Assembly (NCBI GenBank): GCA_965370805.1
Contig: CBDUVZ010000065.1
Coordinates: forward strand, 1-15,927
DNA length: 15,927 bases
Direction of reading: 5' to 3'
Source: CBDUVZ01 sp965370805
GTDB taxonomy: Bacteria; Hydrothermota; Tepidihabitantia; Tepidihabitantales; Tepidihabitantaceae
Notes under the pieces: model-generated
The model's input: only the letters and a program-made list of their open reading frames with translations
Databases searched by the model: none
What the model was told of the DNA's origin: nothing
Position numbers and translations under genes: made by a program
Shown: positions 1-6,877 of the stretch, piece by piece
Layout: every line of letters starts with the position of its first letter
Position numbering within the stretch: position 1 is the first letter of the stretch

Positions 1-315
1 TGTGCTTCCTTGGCTTCAGCGCGAAACAAATAGTATTATGTCCCCGATATTCCCCCCAACCGCAAAGTGGTGCTGGCGAGATAGGCGGAAAGCGGCGGGA
101 AGTTCGGTCCGGGCCGGGGTGAGCCTGAACCGGGACGCGGGTTGCAGTGTCATCGAACCCAAGTGCTGCCCGGCAGCACGACACTGCTCCCGCGTCCTTA
201 GCTGCTGTCCTCGTTTCCGATATCGAGGGCTCCAGTGTTGTCAGTTTTCAGAAACGGTGTAGCGGGGAACGCATGACCGGGCATACTGAAAGCTAAGTGG
301 CTGAGGCTTGGGGAG
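1..315. other. Left-edge segment without a supportable gene
   Basis: Apart from the nested hairpin at 144-187, I see nothing recognisable here. A short frame open from a GTG at position 2 to 262 is Cys- and Arg-rich, has no ribosome-binding site and resembles no family I know. It is probably chance in GC-rich DNA. The segment may hold the downstream end or regulatory region of a gene outside the window. Confidence 0.5.
144..187. repeat. Nested inverted repeat (hairpin on hairpin)
   Basis: Seen directly: GCAGTGTC at 144-151 is perfectly complementary to GACACTGC at 180-187. Inside it, GTGCTG at 163-168 pairs with CAGCAC at 174-179 around a 5-base loop. The two 3' arms are adjacent, while the 5' arms are separated by 11 unpaired bases (152-162), so the fold would be two stacked stems with a one-sided bulge. 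Neither strand has a T-run after the stem, so a classical intrinsic terminator is not supported. It could be a small structured RNA, a regulatory hairpin of a gene left of the window, or a mobile palindrome. The function is unknown. Confidence 0.5.
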
Positions 316-579
316 TTGTCTCGGAAACTCACTTTCGGGCTGTCTCGGCAGGTCAAGGGGGGAGTGACCCCCCTATTGAATCTGCAGCTCATCCTGCAAT
401 CCAGGTCCGGATTCACGACTGATGTCAGAATCCGGCTTAGCTTGCGGGTCAGAACGAGCTTCAGTCGGCGTATCAGCCTGGCTTTCAGTCGTTTGGTCAA
501 ACGCCAACTCAGAACCGGCTTCAGCCTGGCTTTCAGTTCCGATGTCAAAGCCCGACTCAACTTCGAGCTCATTCGGAGG
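316..579. repeat. 12-bp-period degenerate tandem array, block 1
   Basis: About 22 consecutive 12-bp units read roughly n-TCA-(A/G/C)-n-n-n-(C/T)-G-n-n, for example gtcagaacgagc (448-459), ttcagtcggcgt (460-471), atcagcctggct (472-483), ttcagcctggct (520-531) and gtcaaagcccga (544-555). The register is kept without an indel. Read on the plus strand the units give a tetrapeptide pattern with a hydrophobic residue every fourth position (FSRR, ISLA, FSRL, VKRQ, FSLA). On the minus strand they give a Leu/Arg/Lys pattern. Both strands stay open because 12 is a multiple of 3 and the two open frames share wobble positions. No convincing start or ribosome-binding site is present, so I annotate a repeat rather than a gene. 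Confidence 0.75.
356..374. repeat. Perfect GC hairpin within block 1
   Basis: Six G (357-362) and six C (368-373) flank the loop AGTGA, with an additional A-T pair at 356/374. It spans the boundary of two 12-bp units (352-363 and 364-375). No T-run follows on either strand. It may have arisen when two adjacent units became inverted copies, or may be a local structural element. Confidence 0.6.
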
Positions 580-675
580 AAGATTGAGCAGAGAGAGCCC
601 GACGGACTCACCGGCGGCAGCATGGACGCGGCTCCAGACGAAGCTGAAGACGTCTGTCGGGACGTTTCCGGCGGC

Positions 676-903
676 GAACTTGGCGACGACATTGGCGAAG
701 TAATTGGCGGAGATTCTATCGGCGAATCTGGCGAAGAGATTGGCGGAGTTGTTGGCGAGGATATCGGTGAAGTAATCGGCGACAAGATTGGCGAAGAAGT
801 CAGCGAGGAAGTTGGCGAGGAAATCGGCGAGGAAGCTAACGAAGAAGTTGGCGACGCGATTGGCGACGAAGCTGACGGCGGGATTAGCGACGAGGTTGGC
901 GGC
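676..903. repeat. 12-bp-period degenerate tandem array, block 2
   Basis: Nineteen 12-bp units have the consensus ga-n-(A/G)-T-(T/C)-GGCGA-n. Examples are gagattggcgga (736-747), gaagttggcgag (808-819), gaaatcggcgag (820-831), gcgattggcgac (856-867) and gaggttggcggc (892-903). The register is the same as in block 1 (316 to 676 is exactly 30 units), although the consensus differs; the only irregularity is a compensated 3-base shift around 712-735. The plus frame reads as an acidic GEEI/GEEV tetrapeptide repeat and the minus frame as a Ser/Pro/Thr-rich SSPI/SSPT repeat like an extracellular stalk. The sequence cannot decide which strand, if either, is expressed. Units 580-675 between the blocks match only weakly. 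Confidence 0.8.
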
Positions 904-1052
904 GGTTCAGAAGAAGAGCGTAGCCGACACTCTGGGCGGGGGAGGGGGTTTTGGCGGGAACCGGCTAACAGGCTATGAGTGAAGAGGTTGCGCGGAAATC
1001 CGGCTTGCGGGCAATGAGACAATACTGTATCATGTGCTGACGGAGGGAGACC

Positions 1053-1260
1053 TGTACATGAACGGGCAGGATGAGGAAATGAACCACGGATGGACACGGG
1101 AGGAGAAAGTAGAAGTCAAAGTGCAAGTGCAAATGGCAAAGTGCAAATTGAGGAAGCGGAGTAAACACCAAGAGCACGAAGAGGAAATGACCAGTGACCA
1201 AGACCCAATGACCAAAGCGGAGCGGAGTTTTACCACAAAGGCACGAAGAACACGAAGAAG
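1053..1260. repeat. Mosaic of dispersed short repeats, copy A
   Basis: This non-coding stretch is assembled from short motifs. It includes the 18-mer at 1082-1099 (AACCACGGATGGACACGG), reiterated AGTGCAA words around 1120-1148, AATGACCA-type words around 1187-1216, and two 'caccaagagcacgaag' / 'ccacaaaggcacgaagaacacgaag'-type words. The same 18-mer, followed at a similar distance by TAGAAGTCA, recurs at 13314-13331, and the cacaaaG and AATGACCA words recur beside it. Short reading frames cross the area on both strands, but their residues simply translate the repeats. Motifs of this style are common intergenic repeats in many environmental bacterial genomes; their mechanism of spread is not known to me. 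Confidence 0.65.
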
Positions 1261-1263
1261 ACG

Positions 1264-1367
1264 TGTCACTGCGAGAAGCGAAGCGACATTGCATGCAACA
1301 ACGGTTTTGTTGCACTCCACATGGCGGAAGATTGCCGCGTCGGCCTTCGGCCTCCTCGCAATGACGA
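1264..1367. repeat. Palindromic dispersed-repeat element
   Basis: The left end (tgtcactgcgagaag, 1264-1278) is an imperfect inverted copy of the right end (ctcctcgcaatgacg, 1352-1366). Inside lie two more hairpins: GCAACAA (1295-1301) with TTGTTGC (1307-1313), and GGCC-TTC-GGCC (1342-1352). The terminal word GTCATTGCGAGG and the inner GTCGGCCTTCGGCC core are recognisable as a widespread class of small palindromic intergenic repeats in bacteria. Such elements carry no gene, so mobilisation in trans would be needed. It lies in a gap with no gene on either side for several hundred bases. Confidence 0.65.
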
Positions 1368-1382
1368 ATACGGATAGCGGGA

Positions 1383-1460
1383 ACGGGGAGCAGAAATGAC
1401 TAAGGTCCAAGTCCCAATGACCAACCTGAAAAACGCCAGGACCGGGGTGCGGAGCGGAAC
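1383..1460. other. Short repeat-derived spacer
   Basis: This contains more words of the same mosaic (gactaaggtccaagtcccaatgaccaacctg, interrupted at 1397-1427) and a G-rich run. No gene, promoter or ribosome-binding site is visible. It links the palindromic element to the hairpin behind the propeller gene. Confidence 0.4.
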
Positions 1461-1485
1461 GGAGGCGGCTTGGGGCCGCCTCCGT
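1459..1485 (-). terminator. GC-rich hairpin downstream of the propeller gene
   Basis: An 11-bp perfect stem (1459-1469 with 1475-1485; core GGAGGCGGC/GCCGCCTCC) surrounds the 5-base loop TTGGG, starting about 20 bases past the stop codon of the minus-strand propeller gene. The position fits a transcription end for the rmuC-propeller transcript. There is no T-run after it on the minus strand, so an intrinsic terminator is not assured; it could instead block 3' exonucleases or act with Rho. Confidence 0.45.
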
Positions 1486-1505
1486 GGTTCAATTGCTGCT
1501 TCTTG

Positions 1506-3734
1506 CTAGTGCTGCGGGGCGAGGAGTAGTTTCGTTGTTTCCAGTCTTCCATTCGACCTGACAACCAGGAGGTAGGCTCCGGCCGGGAGTGTGGTTGGTC
1601 TTGTCCAGGTGTGGTTGGCGGGCATGAGTTCGCGCGGGCCGTATCGGGCGATGCGGCAGGCGTGCCTGCCGTTCGCGTGGTAGAGGTCGATTGTGGTCTT
1701 GCGGCCGGTGCCGGGGGTGAGTTTGATGCGGGCCTGACCGGTTATGATCGATGGCCGGACCGCGATGCGGCCGATTTGTCTGGCCGGTCGTTGTTCGGCG
1801 ATGCCGATGACTCCGCGTTCCCAGAGCCCCGCGCCTTCGGCGCTGCAGTAGACCCCGGCCGGGTTGTCGGGATGGCGCTGGAGGAGGAGGATTGACCGGC
1901 TTGCGAGTCCGAGTGTGTCCCGTTCCCAGTTTGCGCCGGCGTCGGTGGTGTAGTAGATTGCCGCGGTGTCGGTGCCGGCCCAGACCGCGTTTTCGTTGGC
2001 GGTATCGGGCAGAACCGCGGTGACGTTTGCGAGTCCGATGTCAGACCAGACGCCGGTGCTGGTCAGGGAGCGGAAGACCCCGTTGGGAGTAGCGCAGTAG
2101 TAGACGGTGCGGTTGGCCGGGCTTGGCGCGAAGTCCGTGACCGGCGCGCCGGTGATGCCGTTGGTCCGGCTGGTCCAGTCGTCGCCGCGGTCGGTGCTCC
2201 GGTAGAGGGCGGGCCGGCCGTCGGTTTCGCCCCAGGCGTAGAGCGTCTCGCCCGAGCCCGGGGATTGGAAGCCGAGGCAGATACCGATGTTGCCCTGCTG
2301 GAGTATCGTTGTCCAGTTCCGGCCCGCGGTCGCGGATTTGAGTACCGTGAACCGGGGCTGGCCGTCGGCCGGGGAGCATCTGCCCCAGGCGTAGAGCGTT
2401 TCCGGGTCGGCCGGGCTGTAGGCTACGCCGCCGGGTTCGAACCGGTCGGCAATCAGGTAGGTTTCCCAGGAGTCGCCGTGGTCGATTGTGAGGTGGAGTT
2501 CGGGGCTGAAGCTCGTGACGACGACCGTGGTGTCCGGGTCGCGGGGGTTGATTGCCAGCCCGGTTGTGAGTCCGGCGTTGGGCAGTTTCCCGAACGTGCG
2601 GGTCCAGGTCAGGCCCAGGTCCGCGCTCGAGAGGATGCCGCAGCCGGGCGGGCAGGTGTAGACCGTTTCCGGGCTCAGGGGATGGTAGTAGAGGAAGGGG
2701 ACGACATGGCAGTTGAGGTCGCCGGTGATTTCGGTCCAGCGATACCCGCCGTTGGTCGAGTAGAAGATACCGGCGCCGTTGCTGGCGTACAGTTCGAGCG
2801 ACTGGCTGGGGTTGAGTTCGAGCCAGCGGGTGTCGGTGCCGAAGATTTCGGTCGTGTCCGCGGACCAGTTGATGCCGTTGTCGTTGCTGCGGTAGACCAG
2901 GTTGTCCGAGCCGGCGTACGCGTAGTGGGGCATGGGTTGGGCAAAGGCGACGGAGTAGGCCGGGGCGGCGAGACGGCGGGTCCAGGTGTTGCCGGAGCTG
3001 GTCGAGCGGTAGACGCCCGCGTCGGTGGCGCAGATGAGAACGGCGCTGTCGGTCGGGCTGACCGCCAGTCCATACGCGCAGCGGCCTTCAAGCCCGGCGG
3101 AGAGGTCGTCCCAGTTGACGCCGCCGTCGGCGCTGCCGAACAGGCATGCCCCGTCGCCGGTGGTGCCGCCGGTGAACACGCGGTTGGGCCGGACCGGGTC
3201 GAACGCCAGGAGCAGCGCGCGCGCAGCCGGCCCGGAGCCGGCGGTGACGCCGGACCAGGTGCTGCCGTCGTCGGTTGAGCGGAAGAGCGCGAGCCCGGTC
3301 GAGTCCCCGACTTCGACGTCGGCCGCGGCGATGAGGTCAATGGCATCCTGCCGCGGGATGACGCGGAGCTGGTGGACCGGCGGGTTGTCGGGCAGTGCCC
3401 CGCGCAGGTGCCAGTTCCGGCCGTTGTCGGTGCTCCGGTACGCCCGGCCGCGTTCGCCGCAGGCGTAGAGGTTCCCGACGTTGGCAGGGTCGAGGGCCAT
3501 GGCGTCAATCCGGTCGTCGATGGTGTCGCGGACGGTCCAGGTTGCGCCGGAGTTGGATGTGTAGTAGACAAAGGCCGGGTATCCCCGGGTTATCAGGTAA
3601 ACGTCATCCGGGTATCCGGGAACAGTCGTCATGGCCGCGACCGTCGCGCCGTCGGGTCCGAGCCGGTTCCAGGCCTGCTGGCCGGAGACCGCGGTTGCAG
3701 CAAGTCCGATAATCAGGATAGTTGTCGTTCTCAT
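1506..3734 (-). CDS. Secreted Asp-box beta-propeller protein with T9SS-like C-terminal tail
   Basis: The 742-residue product starts with a short signal peptide (residues 1-19, hydrophobic ILIIGLAATAVSG). About thirteen Asp-box/BNR motifs of the form (Y/F)RS-x-D-x-G-x-x-W follow, from YYTSNSGATW (57-66) through YRSTDNGRNW, FRSTDDGSTW and YRSTDRGDDW to YYTTDAGANW. This marks a sortilin/VPS10-like or photosystem-assembly-like double propeller. Residues about 648-742 match the Por secretion (type A sorting) tail: a DLYHANGR strand, a Trp, then LPAGAYLLVVRSNGR. Propellers of this class bind ligands or act as scaffolds; no glycosidase active site is evident. The ATG is preceded by GGGAGGA, and its ATGA overlaps the rmuC stop, so translation is probably coupled to rmuC. 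The Por match implies export by a type IX-like route, which is inference. The substrate is unknown. Confidence 0.85.
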   Translation of the reverse strand: MRTTTILIIGLAATAVSGQQAWNRLGPDGATVAAMTTVPGYPDDVYLITRGYPAFVYYTSNSGATWTVRDTIDDRIDAMALDPANVGNLYACGERGRAYRSTDNGRNWHLRGALPDNPPVHQLRVIPRQDAIDLIAAADVEVGDSTGLALFRSTDDGSTWSGVTAGSGPAARALLLAFDPVRPNRVFTGGTTGDGACLFGSADGGVNWDDLSAGLEGRCAYGLAVSPTDSAVLICATDAGVYRSTSSGNTWTRRLAAPAYSVAFAQPMPHYAYAGSDNLVYRSNDNGINWSADTTEIFGTDTRWLELNPSQSLELYASNGAGIFYSTNGGYRWTEITGDLNCHVVPFLYYHPLSPETVYTCPPGCGILSSADLGLTWTRTFGKLPNAGLTTGLAINPRDPDTTVVVTSFSPELHLTIDHGDSWETYLIADRFEPGGVAYSPADPETLYAWGRCSPADGQPRFTVLKSATAGRNWTTILQQGNIGICLGFQSPGSGETLYAWGETDGRPALYRSTDRGDDWTSRTNGITGAPVTDFAPSPANRTVYYCATPNGVFRSLTSTGVWSDIGLANVTAVLPDTANENAVWAGTDTAAIYYTTDAGANWERDTLGLASRSILLLQRHPDNPAGVYCSAEGAGLWERGVIGIAEQRPARQIGRIAVRPSIITGQARIKLTPGTGRKTTIDLYHANGRHACRIARYGPRELMPANHTWTRPTTLPAGAYLLVVRSNGRLETTKLLLAPQH

Positions 3735-4849
3735 TCATTCCTCCCGGGGAGTTCCCGTTGCTCCGACCCGATCGATTCGAGGTCGGAGCTCGCTGTCAGT
3801 TTTCCTTCAAACTTGTCGAGCCGGCGAGCGGCATCGTCATACTTGTTCCGGGCATGGGTGAGGTGCGTTCCGAGCACCTCGAATTCCTGGTAGAACTTCT
3901 GGTATTCCTGCTGGAGCCGACCCAGGTGTTTCAGTATTTCTTCGGCCCGCTCTTCAATCCGGAACCCGCGCAGGCCGAGGACAATCGCCTGGAGGTAGGC
4001 ATAGAGGCTGTTGGGCGAGACCGGAATCACTTTACGCTCGATAGCGTAGTCGGTGATTGCGTTCTCGCCGGATTCGCCCTTGATAATCGTTTCGTAGTAG
4101 ACGTTTTCGGCCGGGATGTACATCAGGGCGAAGTCGAACGTGTTCTCGTCGGGCAGGATGTACTTGTCGGCGATGGCGTCGATATGCTTCTTGACCGCGG
4201 TGACGAACCCGCGGCGCATCTTCCGGCGTTCGTCGTCGTCAGTTGCGGCAATCAGGCGTCGGAAGTCTTCGAGCGGGAATTTGGCGTCAATCGGTACCAT
4301 GCGTTCCGCCAGCTTCACGACCGCATCGACCGTTTCCCCGGAACGGAAGCGATACTGCAGTTCGTGGTTGCCGGGTATTACCTGCTTGAGCAGGTCGCCG
4401 AGGAAGAGCTCGCCGATGATGCCGCGCAACTTGGGGGCGCGGAGGATGTCCTGGAGCGAGGCAATGTCTTTGCCGACTTCGAAGATCTGCTGCGACGACT
4501 TCGACAGTTCGCCGAGCGAAGCCGAGACGTCCCGGGCCATGCGGTTGGCGGCGTCGAGCCGCTCGCCAATCTGACCGGTGTTGTGCTGCATGGTCCGGTT
4601 GAGCGCCTCGAGCTGCTGGTTGACCTGGGTAGTCAGGCCGGCCAGCTGCTGGTTGGACGCGGCCGTGTTGGCTTCGAGCGTCTCCCGGGTCTGCCGGCGC
4701 AGGGAGTCGAGTTGCTGCTGGAGCATGGTCAGGCTTTCGGTCCGGTCCGTGCCGCGCCGGGTGCGGACCAGCAGGATGACGATGAGCGCCACCAGCAGCA
4801 GAGCGACAATGGCTGCGGCGACGATGAGAGCGGTCAGACTGATGCCCAT
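3731..4849 (-). CDS. rmuC: RmuC-family DNA recombination protein
   Basis: The 372-residue product has an N-terminal membrane anchor (residues about 5-28, AAAIVALLLVALIVILLV), a Gln/Leu-rich coiled coil (about 35-130) and the RmuC core (about 135-325). Diagnostic stretches are RGIIGELFLGDLL, SGETVDAVVKL, PIDAKFPLEDF, FDFALMYIPAENVYYE and SPNSLYAYLQAI. RmuC proteins are related to PD-(D/E)XK nucleases and limit inversions at short inverted repeats; the exact reaction is not settled. The frame stays open to 5389, but residues before MGISLT resemble no family and lie opposite a lipoprotein gene, so I start at the ATG at 4849. No Shine-Dalgarno precedes it; a candidate promoter ends only 11 bases upstream. 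The stop overlaps the start of the propeller gene. Confidence 0.93.
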   Translation of the reverse strand: MGISLTALIVAAAIVALLLVALIVILLVRTRRGTDRTESLTMLQQQLDSLRRQTRETLEANTAASNQQLAGLTTQVNQQLEALNRTMQHNTGQIGERLDAANRMARDVSASLGELSKSSQQIFEVGKDIASLQDILRAPKLRGIIGELFLGDLLKQVIPGNHELQYRFRSGETVDAVVKLAERMVPIDAKFPLEDFRRLIAATDDDERRKMRRGFVTAVKKHIDAIADKYILPDENTFDFALMYIPAENVYYETIIKGESGENAITDYAIERKVIPVSPNSLYAYLQAIVLGLRGFRIEERAEEILKHLGRLQQEYQKFYQEFEVLGTHLTHARNKYDDAARRLDKFEGKLTASSDLESIGSEQRELPGRNE

Positions 4850-4860
4850 CTCGTGACAAT

Positions 4861-4888
4861 AGGATAGACCGGTCAGCCGTCCGGTCAA
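4861..4888 (-). promoter_or_regulatory. Candidate rmuC promoter, very short leader
   Basis: On the minus strand TTGACC (4888-4883) is followed after 16 bases by TATCCT (4866-4861). The ATG at 4849 begins 11 bases after the -10, so the expected mRNA leader is about 4-5 bases, which agrees with the lack of a ribosome-binding site. It lies in the 136-bp divergent gap with the PKD lipoprotein gene. Confidence 0.4.
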
Positions 4889-4935
4889 GAGTGTCGGCAG
4901 TCCGGTTGTCGGTTGGCATGTCGTGTTACCGGCGC

Positions 4936-4963
4936 TTGACAGCCGGTGGGTGGGGACTAACCT
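4936..4963 (+). promoter_or_regulatory. Candidate promoter of the first PKD lipoprotein
   Basis: A perfect -35 TTGACA (4936-4941) is followed after 16 bases by a weak -10 TAACCT (4958-4963). Transcription would start near 4970, which rules against the more upstream possible start at 4923 and favours GTG 4980 or ATG 4986. Confidence 0.35.
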
Positions 4964-4985
4964 CTTACAGGTTACGTCCGTGAAG

Positions 4986-6404
4986 ATGCGACGACGTTTT
5001 GCTGGCGCTATCATGCGAGTCGGCAAGTGTGCCGGGTTGTTCGGCATACTGGCCGTCTCTCTGTTTTCCGGGGGCTGCTTCGGCGAGCGGCCGCCTTCGG
5101 TCCCGCGCGTCAATGGACCGGACGGCGGGCGGCCCGGAGATACGCTGCAGTTCCGGGCGTGGGGCCGCGACCCTGACGGTGACAACCTGGCGTATCTTTG
5201 CGACTGGGGGGACGGAGCGGCATTGGTCTGGAGCGCCCAACTGCCGAGCGGTGACACGCTGTTCCGTTTCCACGTGTATGCCGATAGCGGCGAGTTCTCC
5301 GTGAAGGTGCGCTGCCGCGATGCGAGTGGACTCGAATCAGGATGGTCGAACCCGTTCAGGACAACCATCGGTTTCCCCGGCCCGGTCACTCCGGACCGGC
5401 CGGAAGGACCGGGGCAGGGGATTCAGGATCTGTTTCTGCAGTTCTCCGCGACAGCGGTTCACGTCCGCGGGGACAGCGTCACGCTGCAGTTCGACTGGGG
5501 GGATACGCTCGGCACTTGGGGCGGATTCGTCGAGTCCGGAGGGATGGCGAGCGACAGTCATGCCTTTGCCGTCCCGGGAACCTGTACGGTGCGGGCTCGC
5601 GCCCGGGACCGGGAAGGGAATCTGAGCCTCTGGTCAGAGCCTGAGACTGTGGTCGTTGTTGCGCGGCCGCTCGAACCTCCGACCGGGCTTACGCTGTCGG
5701 CGTCCGGCGGTATCAATGTCCGACTCGACTGGGAGATCGGCGGCAACAGCGATTCGGTGGAATACACCGTCTGGTTCAGGCCGGCGGGGAGCGGGGAGTT
5801 CGGGCCGATCCGGACCGTCAGTGAGTCGAGCCTGCTGCATGTGCCCGACGGGTTCACGGGCGACTACACGGTGGCGACTCGCGCCGGTGATGAGCAACTG
5901 TTTGCCGCCGAGACTGTGAGCACGCTGCCGGTCTTCACTGATACAACCGTGCTCTGGGAACTGAACGCAGCCGGCGCCGGCGGGTACGGCTGGGATACGG
6001 TCACCGGTGAGGCCGGATGCTACTCGATGCCGGACTCGGCGACGGCTTCGGCGGTGGACTGCTACCACACCGATTTCGGGCCGGGCTGGAACGGGCCGGG
6101 CTACTTCATAGCCAGCCCGCATCTCGGGCCGGATGACCCGGGCGGAGTCGTTCCGCCGGGGGCGTGGAGTCGCAGTTGGCTGCTGGGGCTCTGGGGCAAC
6201 ACCAAGACGCTGCCCGAGTGCGACTCGCTGCTCTACGAGGACCGGGTGGATATCAGCACGTGGGAGCGATACCTGGCGGTCTATACCGCGGGCGGTTACT
6301 ACGCGTTGCTCAAGTCCGTCTATCCTGACCCGGGCGAGGGCACGGTGCGGGTGATTTCGTGGTTTCAGAAGGTGCGCGGGCTCCGGCTCGTGATGGATGA
6401 ATAA
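4986..6404 (+). CDS. Lipoprotein with two PKD-like domains, a fibronectin-like domain and a novel C-terminal domain
   Basis: From ATG 4986 the product has 472 residues with a lipoprotein signal (LAVSLFSGGC, lipid Cys31). PKD-like domain 1 (about 38-125) has DPDGDNLAYLCDWGDGA. A second, more divergent one (about 128-225) has FDWGDTLGTWGGF and ends in LWSEPETVVV. A fibronectin-III-like segment (about 230-330) begins PLEPPTGLTLSASG. The final about 140 residues, rich in Trp, Tyr and Gly, match nothing I recognise. It is probably a cell-envelope surface protein that binds or displays something. GTG 4980 (with AGG eight bases upstream) and ATG 5013 are alternative starts. The next gene encodes a shorter paralog of PKD domain 1, suggesting duplication. 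Without a recognisable enzyme motif, no reaction can be assigned. Confidence 0.75.
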   Translation: MRRRFAGAIMRVGKCAGLFGILAVSLFSGGCFGERPPSVPRVNGPDGGRPGDTLQFRAWGRDPDGDNLAYLCDWGDGAALVWSAQLPSGDTLFRFHVYADSGEFSVKVRCRDASGLESGWSNPFRTTIGFPGPVTPDRPEGPGQGIQDLFLQFSATAVHVRGDSVTLQFDWGDTLGTWGGFVESGGMASDSHAFAVPGTCTVRARARDREGNLSLWSEPETVVVVARPLEPPTGLTLSASGGINVRLDWEIGGNSDSVEYTVWFRPAGSGEFGPIRTVSESSLLHVPDGFTGDYTVATRAGDEQLFAAETVSTLPVFTDTTVLWELNAAGAGGYGWDTVTGEAGCYSMPDSATASAVDCYHTDFGPGWNGPGYFIASPHLGPDDPGGVVPPGAWSRSWLLGLWGNTKTLPECDSLLYEDRVDISTWERYLAVYTAGGYYALLKSVYPDPGEGTVRVISWFQKVRGLRLVMDE

Positions 6405-6423
6405 GCGGACCGATGAATGTCAG

Positions 6424-6451
6424 TTGAGGCGTCCTGTCAGCCTCCTAATCT
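6424..6451 (+). promoter_or_regulatory. Candidate promoter of the small PKD lipoprotein
   Basis: TTGAGG (6424-6429), a 16-base spacer and TAATCT (6446-6451) precede ATG 6482 by 30 bases. The -10 directly abuts the possible upstream GTG start at 6452, so that start would lie before the transcript begins. This favours ATG 6482. The element is weak on its own. Confidence 0.28.
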
Positions 6452-6481
6452 GTGCATCTCAGCCTCTTCTCTCGATCGCAG

Positions 6482-6859
6482 ATGACAGGGCGCCTCTTTA
6501 TCGTGTTGTTCTTCGCGGTGTCCGGCTGCAGATGGGAGCAGGACATCCCGGGGCCGGAGAACCACGCGCCCCGGGCGCCGGTTGTTTCCGGACCGGATAC
6601 TGTTGTTGTCGGGACTGCGGCGGCGTTTGACGCGGCGGTCCTTGACCCGGACGGCGACCGGCTCAGAGTTTACGTCGCGTGGGGCGACGGGGATACGACC
6701 GACTGCGGCGACTTCATCCCGTCCGGCGGGGTTGCGGCTTTCGAGCACAGCTTCACCCGGCCGGGCAGTTTTGAGGTGACGGCCCGGTGCCACGACCTGG
6801 AGCCGCTCTTCTCCGACTGGTCCGCGCCGCACACCGTGGTCGCGCTGGAGTCGGAGTAG
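6482..6859 (+). CDS. Small PKD-domain lipoprotein
   Basis: The 125-residue product has a compact lipoprotein signal (MTGRLFIVLFFAVSGC, lipid Cys16) and a single PKD-like domain (about 30-122) with DPDGDRLRVYVAWGDGD and a final DWSAPHTVVAL strand. The domain closely resembles the first PKD domain of the preceding lipoprotein (shared DPDGD, WGDG, PSG, ARC/VRC and W-S features), so the two are probably a duplicated pair. The frame can be extended to GTG 6452, but that start would follow a -10 box directly and lengthens the signal with a polar stretch. No ribosome-binding site is seen. It lacks the fibronectin-like and C-terminal domains of its neighbour, so it may be a stand-alone partner or a shortened duplicate. 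Confidence 0.7.
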   Translation: MTGRLFIVLFFAVSGCRWEQDIPGPENHAPRAPVVSGPDTVVVGTAAAFDAAVLDPDGDRLRVYVAWGDGDTTDCGDFIPSGGVAAFEHSFTRPGSFEVTARCHDLEPLFSDWSAPHTVVALESE

Positions 6860-6877
6860 CATTCCGCCCCGCTGCAG

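Noticed and set aside
152..160. GGGTTCGAT on the minus strand resembling a tRNA T-loop
   Set aside because: The flanking bases cannot form the 5-bp T stem and no acceptor or anticodon arm is found; the word lies in the bulge of the nested hairpin.
2..262. An 86-residue plus-strand frame at the left edge
   Set aside because: It begins at the edge, lacks a start context, is rich in Cys and Arg, and matches no family I know.
316..903. The regular array as a CRISPR
   Set aside because: Units are 12 bp, degenerate and directly adjacent, with no unique spacers of typical length and no cas gene nearby.
198..1097. A 299-residue minus-strand open frame over the 12-bp array
   Set aside because: It starts with GTG inside the dispersed 18-mer, has no ribosome-binding site, and its residues only translate repeat units. 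The opposite strand is equally open.
2265..3278. A 337-residue plus-strand frame opposite the propeller gene
   Set aside because: Its Gly/Val/Ala-rich composition is the antisense of Asp-box codons, and the minus-strand gene has a signal peptide, motifs and a ribosome-binding site.
3722..4867. A 381-residue plus-strand frame opposite rmuC
   Set aside because: It is the antisense of a well-conserved RmuC domain and has no family match of its own.
4850..5389. A 180-residue N-terminal extension of RmuC
   Set aside because: It would run under the divergent lipoprotein gene, replaces the membrane anchor at the N-terminus, and resembles no known sequence.
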